Source: Atlantibacter sp032062175
GTDB taxonomy: Bacteria; Pseudomonadota; Gammaproteobacteria; Enterobacterales; Enterobacteriaceae
Assembly (NCBI RefSeq): GCF_032062175.1
Contig: NZ_DAMBQK010000003.1
Coordinates: 62,001-126,000, forward strand
Length of the DNA: 64,000 nt
Direction: 5' to 3'
In this document: piece by piece, positions 18,117 through 26,890 of the stretch
Layout of the letters: every line of letters begins with the position of its first letter
How positions within the stretch are numbered: position 1 is the first letter of the stretch
Position numbers and translations under genes: made by a program
The notes under the pieces: generated by a model
The model's database searches: none
Told to the model about the DNA's origin: nothing
What the model saw: only the letters and a program-made list of their open reading frames with translations

Positions 18117-19181
18117 CTATGCCGATTCCCTTTCCATTAGCGTAAATCCAATATCCACAATCCCTTCCTCAACCGGCAGTCCTTCAATCTTGTCAGCCAG
18201 CAGCGTGGCGGCATCTTTGCCGATTTTCCAGCGGTCGATATTGACGGTAGTAATTGCCGGAATATTGCAGGCGGCGAAATCCAGATCGCCGAAGCCCATC
18301 ACGGCAAGATCCTGCGGAACGCGCAACTGGTGAGTCTGGGCTTCGAAAATAGCCCCCTGCGCCAGGGTGTCCGAGCTGCAAATAATCGCGTCAAACGTCT
18401 GACGGGTTTTCAACAGTTCGGCAAGCCCGCTGCGCCCCAGCGCCATGGTCGCGGGTAGCGGCACTAACGCATCCTGCCACTGGCAATCGCCGTGGCGGTT
18501 AAGCACATCCAGCACACCCTTTTTACGCAACATGGCGCGTTTATCATCGGTCCAGATAAAACCAAACCGGCGGTGGCCTTTGTTAAGCAAGTATTCACCC
18601 ATCGCGTTGCCGATTTTTTCGTGAGAGAAACCCACCAGCATATCAATCGGCGTGGGGGTTAAATCCCAGATTTCCACCACCGGCAGTTCGGTGTTGATGA
18701 TGGCTTTTTTGAGTTCGTTATTGTGATGAATGCCGGTTAGCACAATACCGTCAGGGCGGCGGGAGAGCAGCGTCGAAACAAGTTCGGTTTCGCTTTCATG
18801 GCTGTACCCCGCCACGCACAGCAGCATGTGATAACCCCGCACCGCCAGCTCATCGCTTAACGACTGCACGGTATCGACAAACATATTGTTATTGATTTGC
18901 GGCACCACTATGGCAATCAGTTTGCTACGCCGTGAAGCCAGGCTGCCAGCTAACAGATTAGGGATATAACCGGTTACTTTCACCGCTTCCATGACTTTCG
19001 CCACGGTGGCCGGGCGAACGATGTTTGGCGTATTCAACGCGCGGCTTACCGTCATGGGAGACAGACCTGAGGCGCGGGCGACATCTTCGAGCGTCGGTGC
19101 GCGCGAAGCCGTTTTTCTGGCGTTTCGTTCACTTTTCAATTCAACAACCGTCCTCTGATGGAGCGTGAAAGCGCCGGTCAT
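18117..19181 (-). CDS. LacI-family regulator of talarate/galactarate genes
   Basis: A repressor with an N-terminal LacI helix-turn-helix (TLEDVARASGLSPMTVSRALN, about residues 31-51) and a periplasmic-binding-protein-like effector domain; the middle shows VVPQINNNMFVDTVQSL and the end DFAACNIPAITTVNID. It is divergent from the dehydratase gene at 19519 and two matching operator-like palindromes lie between them, so it most likely represses that gene and itself. The effector is probably an aldarate or its product. The start is uncertain: the ATG at 19181 has no good ribosome-binding site, and a start about 14 codons downstream (TTG after AGAGGA) is possible. Confidence 0.85.
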   Translation of the reverse strand: MTGAFTLHQRTVVELKSERNARKTASRAPTLEDVARASGLSPMTVSRALNTPNIVRPATVAKVMEAVKVTGYIPNLLAGSLASRRSKLIAIVVPQINNNMFVDTVQSLSDELAVRGYHMLLCVAGYSHESETELVSTLLSRRPDGIVLTGIHHNNELKKAIINTELPVVEIWDLTPTPIDMLVGFSHEKIGNAMGEYLLNKGHRRFGFIWTDDKRAMLRKKGVLDVLNRHGDCQWQDALVPLPATMALGRSGLAELLKTRQTFDAIICSSDTLAQGAIFEAQTHQLRVPQDLAVMGFGDLDFAACNIPAITTVNIDRWKIGKDAATLLADKIEGLPVEEGIVDIGFTLMERESA

Positions 19182-19442
19182 TATCGGCCAATTATCGCCC
19201 CGTATCCAGAAAGGATTCCGACCATACCGGGCGCATGAACTCGCTGATTATGCTCGTTTTTCACTCTTAACCTTATCACTCCTACCGCCAGAAATTTCAT
19301 CAACGACCTTTCGCCCAAAATGATTGCGCAATCATTTAATAAAATCATCTACATTATTGATGGTTAAAATTCTCGATAAACCTCACAAAAAACGATCAGT
19401 TAAGTGGCTAATTGCGATCTGAATCGCATTTCAACCCGCAAA
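19182..19442. other. Intergenic region upstream of the talarate operators
   Basis: This stretch separates the divergent regulator from its target. It is AT-richer than the flanking genes and should contain both promoters, but I could not assign -35/-10 elements with confidence, and I see no small gene in it. Confidence 0.4.
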
Positions 19443-19458
19443 AGATAGCGCTAACATG
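19443..19458. promoter_or_regulatory. LacI-type operator O1
   Basis: AAGATAGCGCTAACAT is a near-palindrome centred on AGC|GCT. Together with a second site centred 32 bp downstream (about three helical turns) it would allow cooperative binding by the divergent LacI-family regulator. Confidence 0.65.
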
Positions 19459-19474
19459 CGCTCAGGCATACAAA

Positions 19475-19490
19475 TGTTAGCGCAAACATT
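19475..19490. promoter_or_regulatory. LacI-type operator O2
   Basis: ATGTTAGCGCAAACAT is an almost perfect palindrome (one mismatched pair) with the same TTAGCGC core as O1. It ends 28 bases before the dehydratase start codon and so overlaps or follows the expected promoter. Confidence 0.65.
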
Positions 19491-19518
19491 TTAAATCACC
19501 GGGTTAATGGAGACTCTT

Positions 19519-20715
19519 ATGATCGATAGTGCTAACTCCCAGGCCGTGACCTACGCCAAAGTGACGAATGCGAAAACTGCCGCCGAGACCGGCGACCGCA
19601 TTGCATGGGTAAAAATTTCCCTCTCTTTCCTGCCGCTGGCTACGCCGGTGAGCGACGCAAAAGTGCTGACTGGCCGTCAAAAGCCGTTAACCGAAGTGGC
19701 GATTATCTTTGCCGAAATCCGCACTCGCGACGGCTTCGAAGGCGTCGGTTTCAGCTACTCGAAACGCGCAGGCGGCCAGGGGATTTATGCGCACGCCAAA
19801 GAGATCGCCGATAATCTGCTGGGCGAAGATCCAAACGATATCGACAAGATCTACACCAAACTGCTGTGGGCGGGCGCGTCCGTGGGCCGCAGCGGCATGG
19901 CGGTGCAGGCGATCTCCCCGATCGATATCGCACTGTGGGATTTGAAAGCCAAACGCGCCGGGCTTCCGCTGGCGAAACTACTCGGTTCGCACCGCGATTC
20001 TGTGCAGTGCTACAACACCTCCGGCGGCTTCCTGCATACTCCGCTGGATCAGGTGCTGAAGAACGTGGCGATCTCCCGTGAAAGCGGCATTGGGGGCATC
20101 AAACTGAAAGTGGGCCAGCCGAATACGCAGGAAGATATCCGCCGCTTAACCGCCGTGCGTAAAGAGTTGGGCGATGCTTTCCCGCTGATGGTCGACGCAA
20201 ACCAGCAGTGGGACCGCGAAACCGCTATCCGCATGGGCCGTAAAATGGAAGATTTCAACCTGATCTGGATTGAAGAGCCGCTGGACGCCTACGACGTGGA
20301 AGGCCATGCCGCGCTGACTGCCGCGCTGGATACTCCTATCGCCACCGGTGAAATGCTCACCAGTTTCCGCGAACATGAACAGCTGATCCTCGGCAACGCC
20401 AGCGACTTCGTCCAGCCGGACGCGCCGCGCGTCGGCGGCATCTCACCGTTTTTGAAAATTATGGATCTGGCCGCCAAACACGGTCGCAAGCTGGCACCGC
20501 ATTTCGCTATGGAAGTGCACCTCCACCTGGCGGCGGCCTACCCTATCGAGCCGTGGCTGGAGCATTTCGAATGGTTGAACCCGATGTTCAACGAACAGCT
20601 CGAACTGCGCGATGGCCGGATGCACGTTTCCGACCGTCATGGTCTGGGCTTCTCTATTAGCGAGCAGGCCCGTAAATGGACGGTGCTGGAATGCGAATTC
20701 GGTAAGCAACCTTAA
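19519..20715 (+). CDS. L-talarate/galactarate dehydratase
   Basis: A 398-residue member of the enolase superfamily (mandelate racemase subgroup) that dehydrates L-talarate and galactarate to a 2-keto-3-deoxy aldarate. It is very close, as I recall it, to the characterised Salmonella enzyme of the same length. Visible catalytic features are the KxK motif in GIKLKVG, metal ligands in VDANQQW, WIEEPLD and ATGEML, and the general-base histidine in APHFAME. The start at 19519 is chosen over the in-frame ATG at 19507 because GGAG lies six bases upstream and the length then equals the known enzyme. It is followed by its presumed transporter gene. Confidence 0.92.
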   Translation: MIDSANSQAVTYAKVTNAKTAAETGDRIAWVKISLSFLPLATPVSDAKVLTGRQKPLTEVAIIFAEIRTRDGFEGVGFSYSKRAGGQGIYAHAKEIADNLLGEDPNDIDKIYTKLLWAGASVGRSGMAVQAISPIDIALWDLKAKRAGLPLAKLLGSHRDSVQCYNTSGGFLHTPLDQVLKNVAISRESGIGGIKLKVGQPNTQEDIRRLTAVRKELGDAFPLMVDANQQWDRETAIRMGRKMEDFNLIWIEEPLDAYDVEGHAALTAALDTPIATGEMLTSFREHEQLILGNASDFVQPDAPRVGGISPFLKIMDLAAKHGRKLAPHFAMEVHLHLAAAYPIEPWLEHFEWLNPMFNEQLELRDGRMHVSDRHGLGFSISEQARKWTVLECEFGKQP

Positions 20716-20823
20716 TTTTTCCGGGTGGATAAATAATAACGGCGTCAGACCGGGCATTATCCACCTGGAATAAATACCATCCTCTCGTTCACAATTAATA
20801 ACCCTACGCAGGAGTTATCTTCC

Positions 20824-22137
20824 ATGGATAATTTCAAGGCCAAAACCCATGTTCGCTATACGATTTTAATTTTTTTATTTTTAGCTACCGTATTTAATTA
20901 TGCCGACCGCGCCACGTTATCCGTAGTGGCTCCGTTTATGAGTAAAGAATTAGCTTTCGATCCGGAAATGATGGGGCTGGCGTTTTCCTCATTTGGTATT
21001 TCCTATGTGATTATGCAAATCCCCGGCGGCTGGCTGCTGGACCGCTACGGCTCCCGGCTGGTCTATGGCGTGGCGCTGATTGGCTGGTCGCTGGTGACCA
21101 TGTTACAGGGTACGATTTACCTGTTTGCCACCCCGCTGATGGCGCTGGTCACGCTGCGTTTACTGATGGGCGCGATTGAGGCACCGGCTTTCCCGGCCAA
21201 CAGCCGGTTAAGCGTGCAGTGGTTCCCGAATAAAGAACGCGGATTTGTCACCTCGGTTTACCAGGCGGCGCAGTATATTTCTTTAGGCATCGTTACGCCG
21301 TTAATGACCATTATTTTGCATAATTTAAGCTGGCATTATGTGTTTTATTATATCGGCGGTATCGGCATTATTCTTGGCATATTCTGGCTGAGTTTTGTTC
21401 AGGACCCGTTTAAGCACAAGAAAATTAACCAGCAGGAACTCGATTATATTAAGCAAGGCGGCGGCGAGCCGGAATTAGGCAAGCAGGAGAAGAAACAAAA
21501 AATCTCGCTGGCGCAATTAAAACAGGTCTGCGTGAATCGCATGATGATCGGCGTGTATATCGGCCAGTTCTGCGTCACGTCCATCACCTGGTTCTTCCTC
21601 ACCTGGTTTCCGACCTATTTGTACCAGGCCAAAGGGATGTCGATCCTTAAGGTGGGGTTAATCGCCTCTATACCGGCAATTGCCGGGTTCGCGGGCGGTT
21701 TAATCGGCGGGATGTTCTCGGACTCTTTGCTGCGTAAAGGCCACAGCCTGACTTACGCCCGTAAAGTGCCGATCATCTGCGGCATGTTGCTCTCTTGCGT
21801 AATTGTGAGCGCTAACTACACCCAGTCGGAAGTGATTGTGGTGGCGGCGATGAGCATTGCGTTCTTTGCCAAAGGCTTCGGCAACCTGGGCTGGTGTGTG
21901 CTGAGCGACACCTCGCCAAAAGAAGTGCTGGGCGTGGCGGGCGGTGTATTCAATATGTGCGGCAACCTGGCGAGCATCATCACTCCGCTGGTGATCGGCT
22001 ACATCCTGACCACCACCCACTCTTTTGATTACGCCATTTTATACGTCGGCTCGATGGGGCTGATTGGCCTGTTTTCTTACGTATTTATTGTCGGTCCGCT
22101 GGATCGCATTAAATTGCAGCCACTGGCGGCTGCGTAA
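20824..22137 (+). CDS. MFS transporter for aldarates (anion:cation symporter family)
   Basis: A 437-residue inner-membrane protein of the major facilitator superfamily, in the group of GudP, GarP and D-galactonate transporters. It shows about twelve hydrophobic segments, the early family signature NYADRATLSVVAPFM, and the cytoplasmic loop motif GGWLLDRYGSRL between helices 2 and 3. A charged central loop (about residues 195-225) separates the halves. Given the dehydratase upstream, the likely substrates are L-talarate and galactarate taken up with protons. A ribosome-binding GGAG precedes the start. Confidence 0.88.
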   Translation: MDNFKAKTHVRYTILIFLFLATVFNYADRATLSVVAPFMSKELAFDPEMMGLAFSSFGISYVIMQIPGGWLLDRYGSRLVYGVALIGWSLVTMLQGTIYLFATPLMALVTLRLLMGAIEAPAFPANSRLSVQWFPNKERGFVTSVYQAAQYISLGIVTPLMTIILHNLSWHYVFYYIGGIGIILGIFWLSFVQDPFKHKKINQQELDYIKQGGGEPELGKQEKKQKISLAQLKQVCVNRMMIGVYIGQFCVTSITWFFLTWFPTYLYQAKGMSILKVGLIASIPAIAGFAGGLIGGMFSDSLLRKGHSLTYARKVPIICGMLLSCVIVSANYTQSEVIVVAAMSIAFFAKGFGNLGWCVLSDTSPKEVLGVAGGVFNMCGNLASIITPLVIGYILTTTHSFDYAILYVGSMGLIGLFSYVFIVGPLDRIKLQPLAAA

Positions 22138-22156
22138 TTGGTGTTTTAAATAGCAC

Positions 22157-22199
22157 ACGTGCTGGACGGCCCGCACTCACTGCCGCCAGCACGTTTTTT
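22157..22199 (+). terminator. Terminator after the aldarate transporter
   Basis: ACGTGCTGG (22157-22165) pairs with CCAGCACGT (22186-22194) and is followed by a run of T residues, forming a rho-independent terminator for the talarate operon. Confidence 0.85.
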
Positions 22200-22241
22200 C
22201 AACACTGTCTGCAACAATAACGCCTAATGAAACCGTTTTGT

Positions 22242-23438
22242 CTAAAAATTCTCCAGCGCCTTCTCCACATACAAATAGCCAATCCCCATAATCTGCTGCG
22301 CCCGGCTTAACTGCCCAAAGGCGACTCGCGTGGCGTTGACACGCGTTGGGTCCGCCGGATCGAACGGGTTAGTGCTTATTTGCCGGGTAATAGCCGCCAG
22401 CCAGCGCTCGCCAAACTCGCAGCAGCGTCCGTAAAACCAGATCTGGTTGATATTCAGGATATTGAGAAAGTTATACAGGCTCAGGCCAATCGTGGTGGCG
22501 CCGTTTTCCACCCACTGCGCCACCATCGGATCGTGCTGCCGCCACAGGGTCAGCAAATGTGCCGTGGTGAGTTTGTCGATATCCTGATCGCCCATCCCCG
22601 GCTGGCTTTTAAACCACACCCGCGCCTGCTTTTTTAACGCCGTCAGGGAAGCCACCGTCTCCAGGCAGCCGTAGCGCCCGCAGGTGCAGGCCATACCGTC
22701 CGGGTCGACGATGGTGTGGCCAATCTGGCCGCTGCCGTACAGGCTGCCGCGATAAATCTGCCGGTTAATCACAAACGAAGATCCAATTCCATAATCGACG
22801 TTAATCACGCAAAAATCCTGCTGGCGGCTGGGGTTCTGCCACTTTTCCGCCAGCGCCAGCATCACGCAGTCGTTATCCACCAGCACCGGCCATTTGAGCT
22901 TTTCTTCCAGCAGATATTTGATTTCCACCGGTGCTTTCCACGGGGCCTGCGGCATGGTTTGCGACACGCCGGTGACCGGGTCCACCTGCCCGTGGATGGC
23001 GATGGCAAGACGGAACGTATTGCCGCTCCAGGTTTTGGCGTATTGATGGCAAATCCTTAACATCGCCGCGAGCAGCGCTTCCGGGTGCGGCGCATCGACA
23101 TGGGTTTTTGCGTATTCGCCCAGCGGTGATAGCTGCTGATCCGCCAACTGGCTTTCGATGGTGGTCGGCGTCACGTTCAGGCACAGGGTTAACGGCCCGG
23201 TTAACGGGATCTGGTAGCTGCCGCTGCTTAATCCGCGTTTACTCAACGTGTGCTGTGAATGAGCCAGATGCCCCTCCTCTACCAGCTCGTCGAGAATATT
23301 ACTCACGGCAGGAATCGACAGGTCGGTCTGGCGCGCCAACTGCGATTTGCTGACCACTTTTTCCTGCCAAATCAGCGTCATTAACGCCTTTTTATTGTAC
23401 TGCCGCACCCGCTGATTATTCAGTCCAACGATCGTCAC
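22242..23438 (-). CDS. ROK-family transcriptional regulator
   Basis: A repressor of the ROK family (Mlc/NagC/XylR type), 398 residues from the start I prefer. The N-terminal winged helix-turn-helix covers about residues 15-60 (WQEKVVSKSQLARQTDLSIPAV in outline), and the sugar-kinase-like domain contains DNDCVMLALAEKW and the zinc-binding CTCGRYGCLE motif. I choose the GTG at 23438, after GGAG, because the protein then begins a few residues before the conserved helix as in Mlc; a longer reading from a GTG at 23489 adds 17 poorly conserved residues and lacks a ribosome-binding site. It is divergent from the DUF5107 operon and probably represses it in response to a sugar. Confidence 0.85.
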   Translation of the reverse strand: MTIVGLNNQRVRQYNKKALMTLIWQEKVVSKSQLARQTDLSIPAVSNILDELVEEGHLAHSQHTLSKRGLSSGSYQIPLTGPLTLCLNVTPTTIESQLADQQLSPLGEYAKTHVDAPHPEALLAAMLRICHQYAKTWSGNTFRLAIAIHGQVDPVTGVSQTMPQAPWKAPVEIKYLLEEKLKWPVLVDNDCVMLALAEKWQNPSRQQDFCVINVDYGIGSSFVINRQIYRGSLYGSGQIGHTIVDPDGMACTCGRYGCLETVASLTALKKQARVWFKSQPGMGDQDIDKLTTAHLLTLWRQHDPMVAQWVENGATTIGLSLYNFLNILNINQIWFYGRCCEFGERWLAAITRQISTNPFDPADPTRVNATRVAFGQLSRAQQIMGIGYLYVEKALENF

Positions 23439-23504
23439 TTCACTAAACTCCGTTAACTGTATTCCGTGACCACTGCGTGTTACCGCCACGAATTTGTTGT
23501 CCAG

Positions 23505-23534
23505 AATGACAGCATACCTTATTTCACTGTCATT
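23505..23534. promoter_or_regulatory. Inverted repeat between ROK gene and DUF5107 operon
   Basis: AATGACAG (23505-23512) and CTGTCATT (23527-23534) form a perfect 8-base inverted repeat with a 14-base spacer, 20 bases before the DUF5107 gene start. Position and symmetry fit an operator for the divergent ROK regulator, but no binding consensus is available to me. Confidence 0.4.
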
Positions 23535-23554
23535 TTTTTACTGGAGAGATGCAC

Positions 23555-26500
23555 ATGTACGGCAACGTGAAGGTCTGGCGAGAGAGCATTTCCTTACCGA
23601 CATGGACCACGGGTCAGGAAGATCCGAACCCAATGTTTCTCGAAAAACGCGTTTACCAGGGGTCATCCGGCGCGGTCTATCCGTATGGCGTGATTGATAC
23701 GCTCACCGGTGAGCGCGAAGACAAAATCTATCAGGCAGTCTGGCTGGAAAACGACTTTATCAAAGTCATGTTGCTGCCTGAGCTGGGCGGGCGCATCCAC
23801 CGGGCGTGGGATAAAGTGATGCAGCGCGACTTCGTTTACTACAACGACGTGGTCAAGCCCGCGCTGGTCGGCCTGGTTGGCCCGTGGATCTCCGGCGGGA
23901 TCGAGTTTAACTGGCCGCAGCACCATCGCCCCACCACGTTTATGCCGGTGGATGTGACGATTAAAGATAATGACGACGGCTCGCAAACCGTCTGGCTGGG
24001 TGAAGTGGAGCCGATGCGCGGCTTGCAGGTGATGACCGGTTTTACGCTCTATCCACACAAAGCGCTGATTGAAATTACCGGCAAAGTCTTTAACCCCAAC
24101 GCCACACCGCGCCACTTCCTGTGGTGGGCTAACCCCGCCGTGAAAGGCGGCGACGATCACCAGAGCGTCTTCCCGCCAGACGTCACCGCGGTATTCGACC
24201 ACGGCAAACGCGACGTCTCCTCGTTCCCGATTGCTCATGGCACCTATTACAAAGTGGACTACTCGGCGGGCGTGGATATCTCGCGCTACAAAAACATCCC
24301 GGTGCCCACCTCCTACATGGCGGATAAATCGGATTACGATTTTGTCGGTGCCTGGCACCACGGGGAAAACGGCGGGCTGCTACACGTGGCAGATCACCAC
24401 GTATCGCCGGGCAAAAAACAGTGGAGCTGGGGCTATGGCGATTTCGGCCAGGCCTGGGATCGTAACCTGACCGATGAAAACGGCCCGTATATTGAGCTGA
24501 TGACCGGGGTCTTCACCGACAACCAGCCGGACTTTACGTGGATTGCGCCGTTCGAAGAAAAAGTCTTTGTGCAGAACTTCCTGCCGTATAGCCATCTCGG
24601 GACGTTGCAGAACGCCAACACCGACGCGGCGATCAAGCTGGAGCGCCACAGCGGGCAACTGCATCTCGGCGTCTACGCTATTGCGCCGCTGACCGACGTG
24701 ACGCTGGAACTGTCACAAAACGGGGACGTTGTCTGGCAGCAGCCGCTGACGTTAACCCCGGCTCAGGCCTGGCAGGAAACCCTTGCCGATAGCTTCCCGG
24801 ACCGTCTGACTTTACTTCTTCGTGACGCCAGCGGCCAGCCGATGCTGGATTACCTTGAGCATATTGCTGAAGAAACGCCGCTGCCCGATGCCGCCTGCGC
24901 CCCGGCGCTGCCTGCGGACATCACCAACGGCGATGAACTCTATTTCATCGGCCAGCATCTGGAGCAATACCTGCACGCCAGCCGTTCCGCCTTCGATTAT
25001 TATCTGCGCGCGCTGGAACTCGACCCGAACGATTACCGCTGCAATGTGGCGCTGGCAACGCTGGAGTTTAACCGCGCCCGGTGGCCGCAGGCACAGGCGT
25101 ATGCCGAAGCGGCGCTAAAACGTGCGCACCGCCTGAATAAAAACCCGCAATGCGGCCAGGCCAGCCAACTGCTGGGCGCGGCGCTGGAGAAACAGGGCCA
25201 GCTTGATGCGGCTTACGATCACTATTTCAAAGCCAGCTGGAGCGGCAACTGCCGGGACGCGGCATTCTATGACCTGGCCCGTCTGGCCCTGCGCCGTGGC
25301 GATAGCGCCAAAGCGCTGGCGTTCTGCCAGCAAAGCCTGCGGTTCAACGCCAGCAACAACCTGGCAATGGCGCTGAATGCCCTGCTGATGGCGCAAAACG
25401 GTCAGCGCGACGCGGCATTAACTTACGCTGAGCAGCAGCTTACCGACTACCCGCTGAGCTACGCGCTGCACTACGCCCGCTATGCCATTTCGAAAAGTGA
25501 GCAAGCGCTTACTCAACTGCGTGACGTGACCAACCAGCGCGGCGTTAACGCTTCGGTGCTGGCGGGATGGCTGGTGAATCTGGGCATGAAAGCTGAGGCC
25601 CGCGAGCTGCTGGCATTGCTGGATAACCTGGAGACGCTGCCGCTGCTGTGGCGTGCGACGCTGGCAGAAGACGCCGCGCAGCGCCAGCACTGGCTGGATC
25701 AGGCCAAAGCCAATTTTTCCATCAAAGTACGCTTCCCGAACCTGGTAGAGGAAGTAGAAATGCTGCGCCAGCTACCGGAAGACGGCTTCGCGCAATATCT
25801 GCTGGGCTGTTTCTGTTACAGCAAAAAGCTGTATCCGGAAGCGGTGGCCTGCTGGGAGTTTACCCGCCAGCAACTGCCTGACTTCGCCGCCGTTCATCGC
25901 CTGCTGGGTATTTGGTCCTGGAACAAACAACACGATGCCGCGCAGGCGGAAGCCTCGCTGCGCAAAGCGGCAGAACTGGAGCCAGGAAACCCGCGCCTGC
26001 TGTTCGAGTTGGATTACCTGCATAAACAACTGTGCCGCCCTGGCGCGCAGCGCCTGTCTCTGCTGGAAAAACACCAACCTGTGGTACTGATGCGTGACGA
26101 TCTTACCGCCGAATTGCTCAGCCTGTGGCATATCCACGGCAAAAACGCCGAGGCTCATGCGGTGCTGGCAGAACGCACGTTCCACCCCTGGGAAGGCGGC
26201 GAAGGAAAAGTCACCGGCCAGTATCTGATTAACCAGCAGCGCCGCGCATTAGAGGCGATCCACCACGGCGATTACCGCCGCGCGCAAACCCTGCTGAAAG
26301 AAGCGCTGCACTACCCGCTTAATCTCGGCGAAGGCCGCCTGGCCGGGCAAACCGATAACGACATCTGGTATCTACTGGGCTGGTGCGCCGAACAGCAACA
26401 GGAAACCCAGCAAGCCGATGCAGCCTGGCGGCAGGCCACCCAGGGCGACGCGGGCCTCGATGCCGGACGCTACTACAACGATCAGCCGGTGGATTACCAG

Positions 26501-26830
26501 TTCTGGCAGGCCATGGCACTGAAGCGCCTCGGTGAGCACCAGCAGGCCGACGCCCGCTTCCGCCAGTTTATCGACTGGGGGCAGCAGCACCAGAACGACC
26601 CGGTGGAAAGCGATTTCTTCGCGGTCTCCCTGCCGGATCTGGTGGTGCTGGACAGCGACCCGCAGCTGCGCCAGCGCCAGCACTGCCTGTTTGTCGAAGC
26701 GCTGGGCTATCTGGGGCTGGGCGAGCGCCACGCCTTTAGCGAGCGCATCGACACCCTACTCACGCTCAACCCGGCGCACGATAAAGCGCATCTGCTGCTG
26801 GCCCTGAGCAAGAGTCCGATCCTTGGTTAA
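23555..26830 (+). CDS. Large DUF5107 / tetratricopeptide-repeat protein
   Basis: A 1091-residue protein without signal peptide or membrane segment, so presumably cytoplasmic. The first ~330 residues form the DUF5107 domain, which looks like a sugar-binding or mutarotase-like beta fold (for example PELGGRIHRAWDKV and the long aromatic- and His-rich stretches NWPQHHRPTTFMP, WGYGDFGQAWDRN). From about residue 450 it consists of TPR-like helical pairs (YLRALELDPNDYRCNVALATLEF, LRKAAELEPGNPRLLFELDYL in outline). I take the ATG at 23555, eight bases after GGAG; an ATG two codons earlier is too close to it. It is followed by a sugar porter and a mutarotase, so a role in processing an imported oligosaccharide is likely. 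Enzyme activity is not known to me. Confidence 0.85.
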   Translation: MYGNVKVWRESISLPTWTTGQEDPNPMFLEKRVYQGSSGAVYPYGVIDTLTGEREDKIYQAVWLENDFIKVMLLPELGGRIHRAWDKVMQRDFVYYNDVVKPALVGLVGPWISGGIEFNWPQHHRPTTFMPVDVTIKDNDDGSQTVWLGEVEPMRGLQVMTGFTLYPHKALIEITGKVFNPNATPRHFLWWANPAVKGGDDHQSVFPPDVTAVFDHGKRDVSSFPIAHGTYYKVDYSAGVDISRYKNIPVPTSYMADKSDYDFVGAWHHGENGGLLHVADHHVSPGKKQWSWGYGDFGQAWDRNLTDENGPYIELMTGVFTDNQPDFTWIAPFEEKVFVQNFLPYSHLGTLQNANTDAAIKLERHSGQLHLGVYAIAPLTDVTLELSQNGDVVWQQPLTLTPAQAWQETLADSFPDRLTLLLRDASGQPMLDYLEHIAEETPLPDAACAPALPADITNGDELYFIGQHLEQYLHASRSAFDYYLRALELDPNDYRCNVALATLEFNRARWPQAQAYAEAALKRAHRLNKNPQCGQASQLLGAALEKQGQLDAAYDHYFKASWSGNCRDAAFYDLARLALRRGDSAKALAFCQQSLRFNASNNLAMALNALLMAQNGQRDAALTYAEQQLTDYPLSYALHYARYAISKSEQALTQLRDVTNQRGVNASVLAGWLVNLGMKAEARELLALLDNLETLPLLWRATLAEDAAQRQHWLDQAKANFSIKVRFPNLVEEVEMLRQLPEDGFAQYLLGCFCYSKKLYPEAVACWEFTRQQLPDFAAVHRLLGIWSWNKQHDAAQAEASLRKAAELEPGNPRLLFELDYLHKQLCRPGAQRLSLLEKHQPVVLMRDDLTAELLSLWHIHGKNAEAHAVLAERTFHPWEGGEGKVTGQYLINQQRRALEAIHHGDYRRAQTLLKEALHYPLNLGEGRLAGQTDNDIWYLLGWCAEQQQETQQADAAWRQATQGDAGLDAGRYYNDQPVDYQFWQAMALKRLGEHQQADARFRQFIDWGQQHQNDPVESDFFAVSLPDLVVLDSDPQLRQRQHCLFVEALGYLGLGERHAFSERIDTLLTLNPAHDKAHLLLALSKSPILG

Positions 26831-26890
26831 CTAAACGGGGGGAGCAATCCCCCTACCCATAACAACTTCTCTCAACGGGAGAGGAACATC

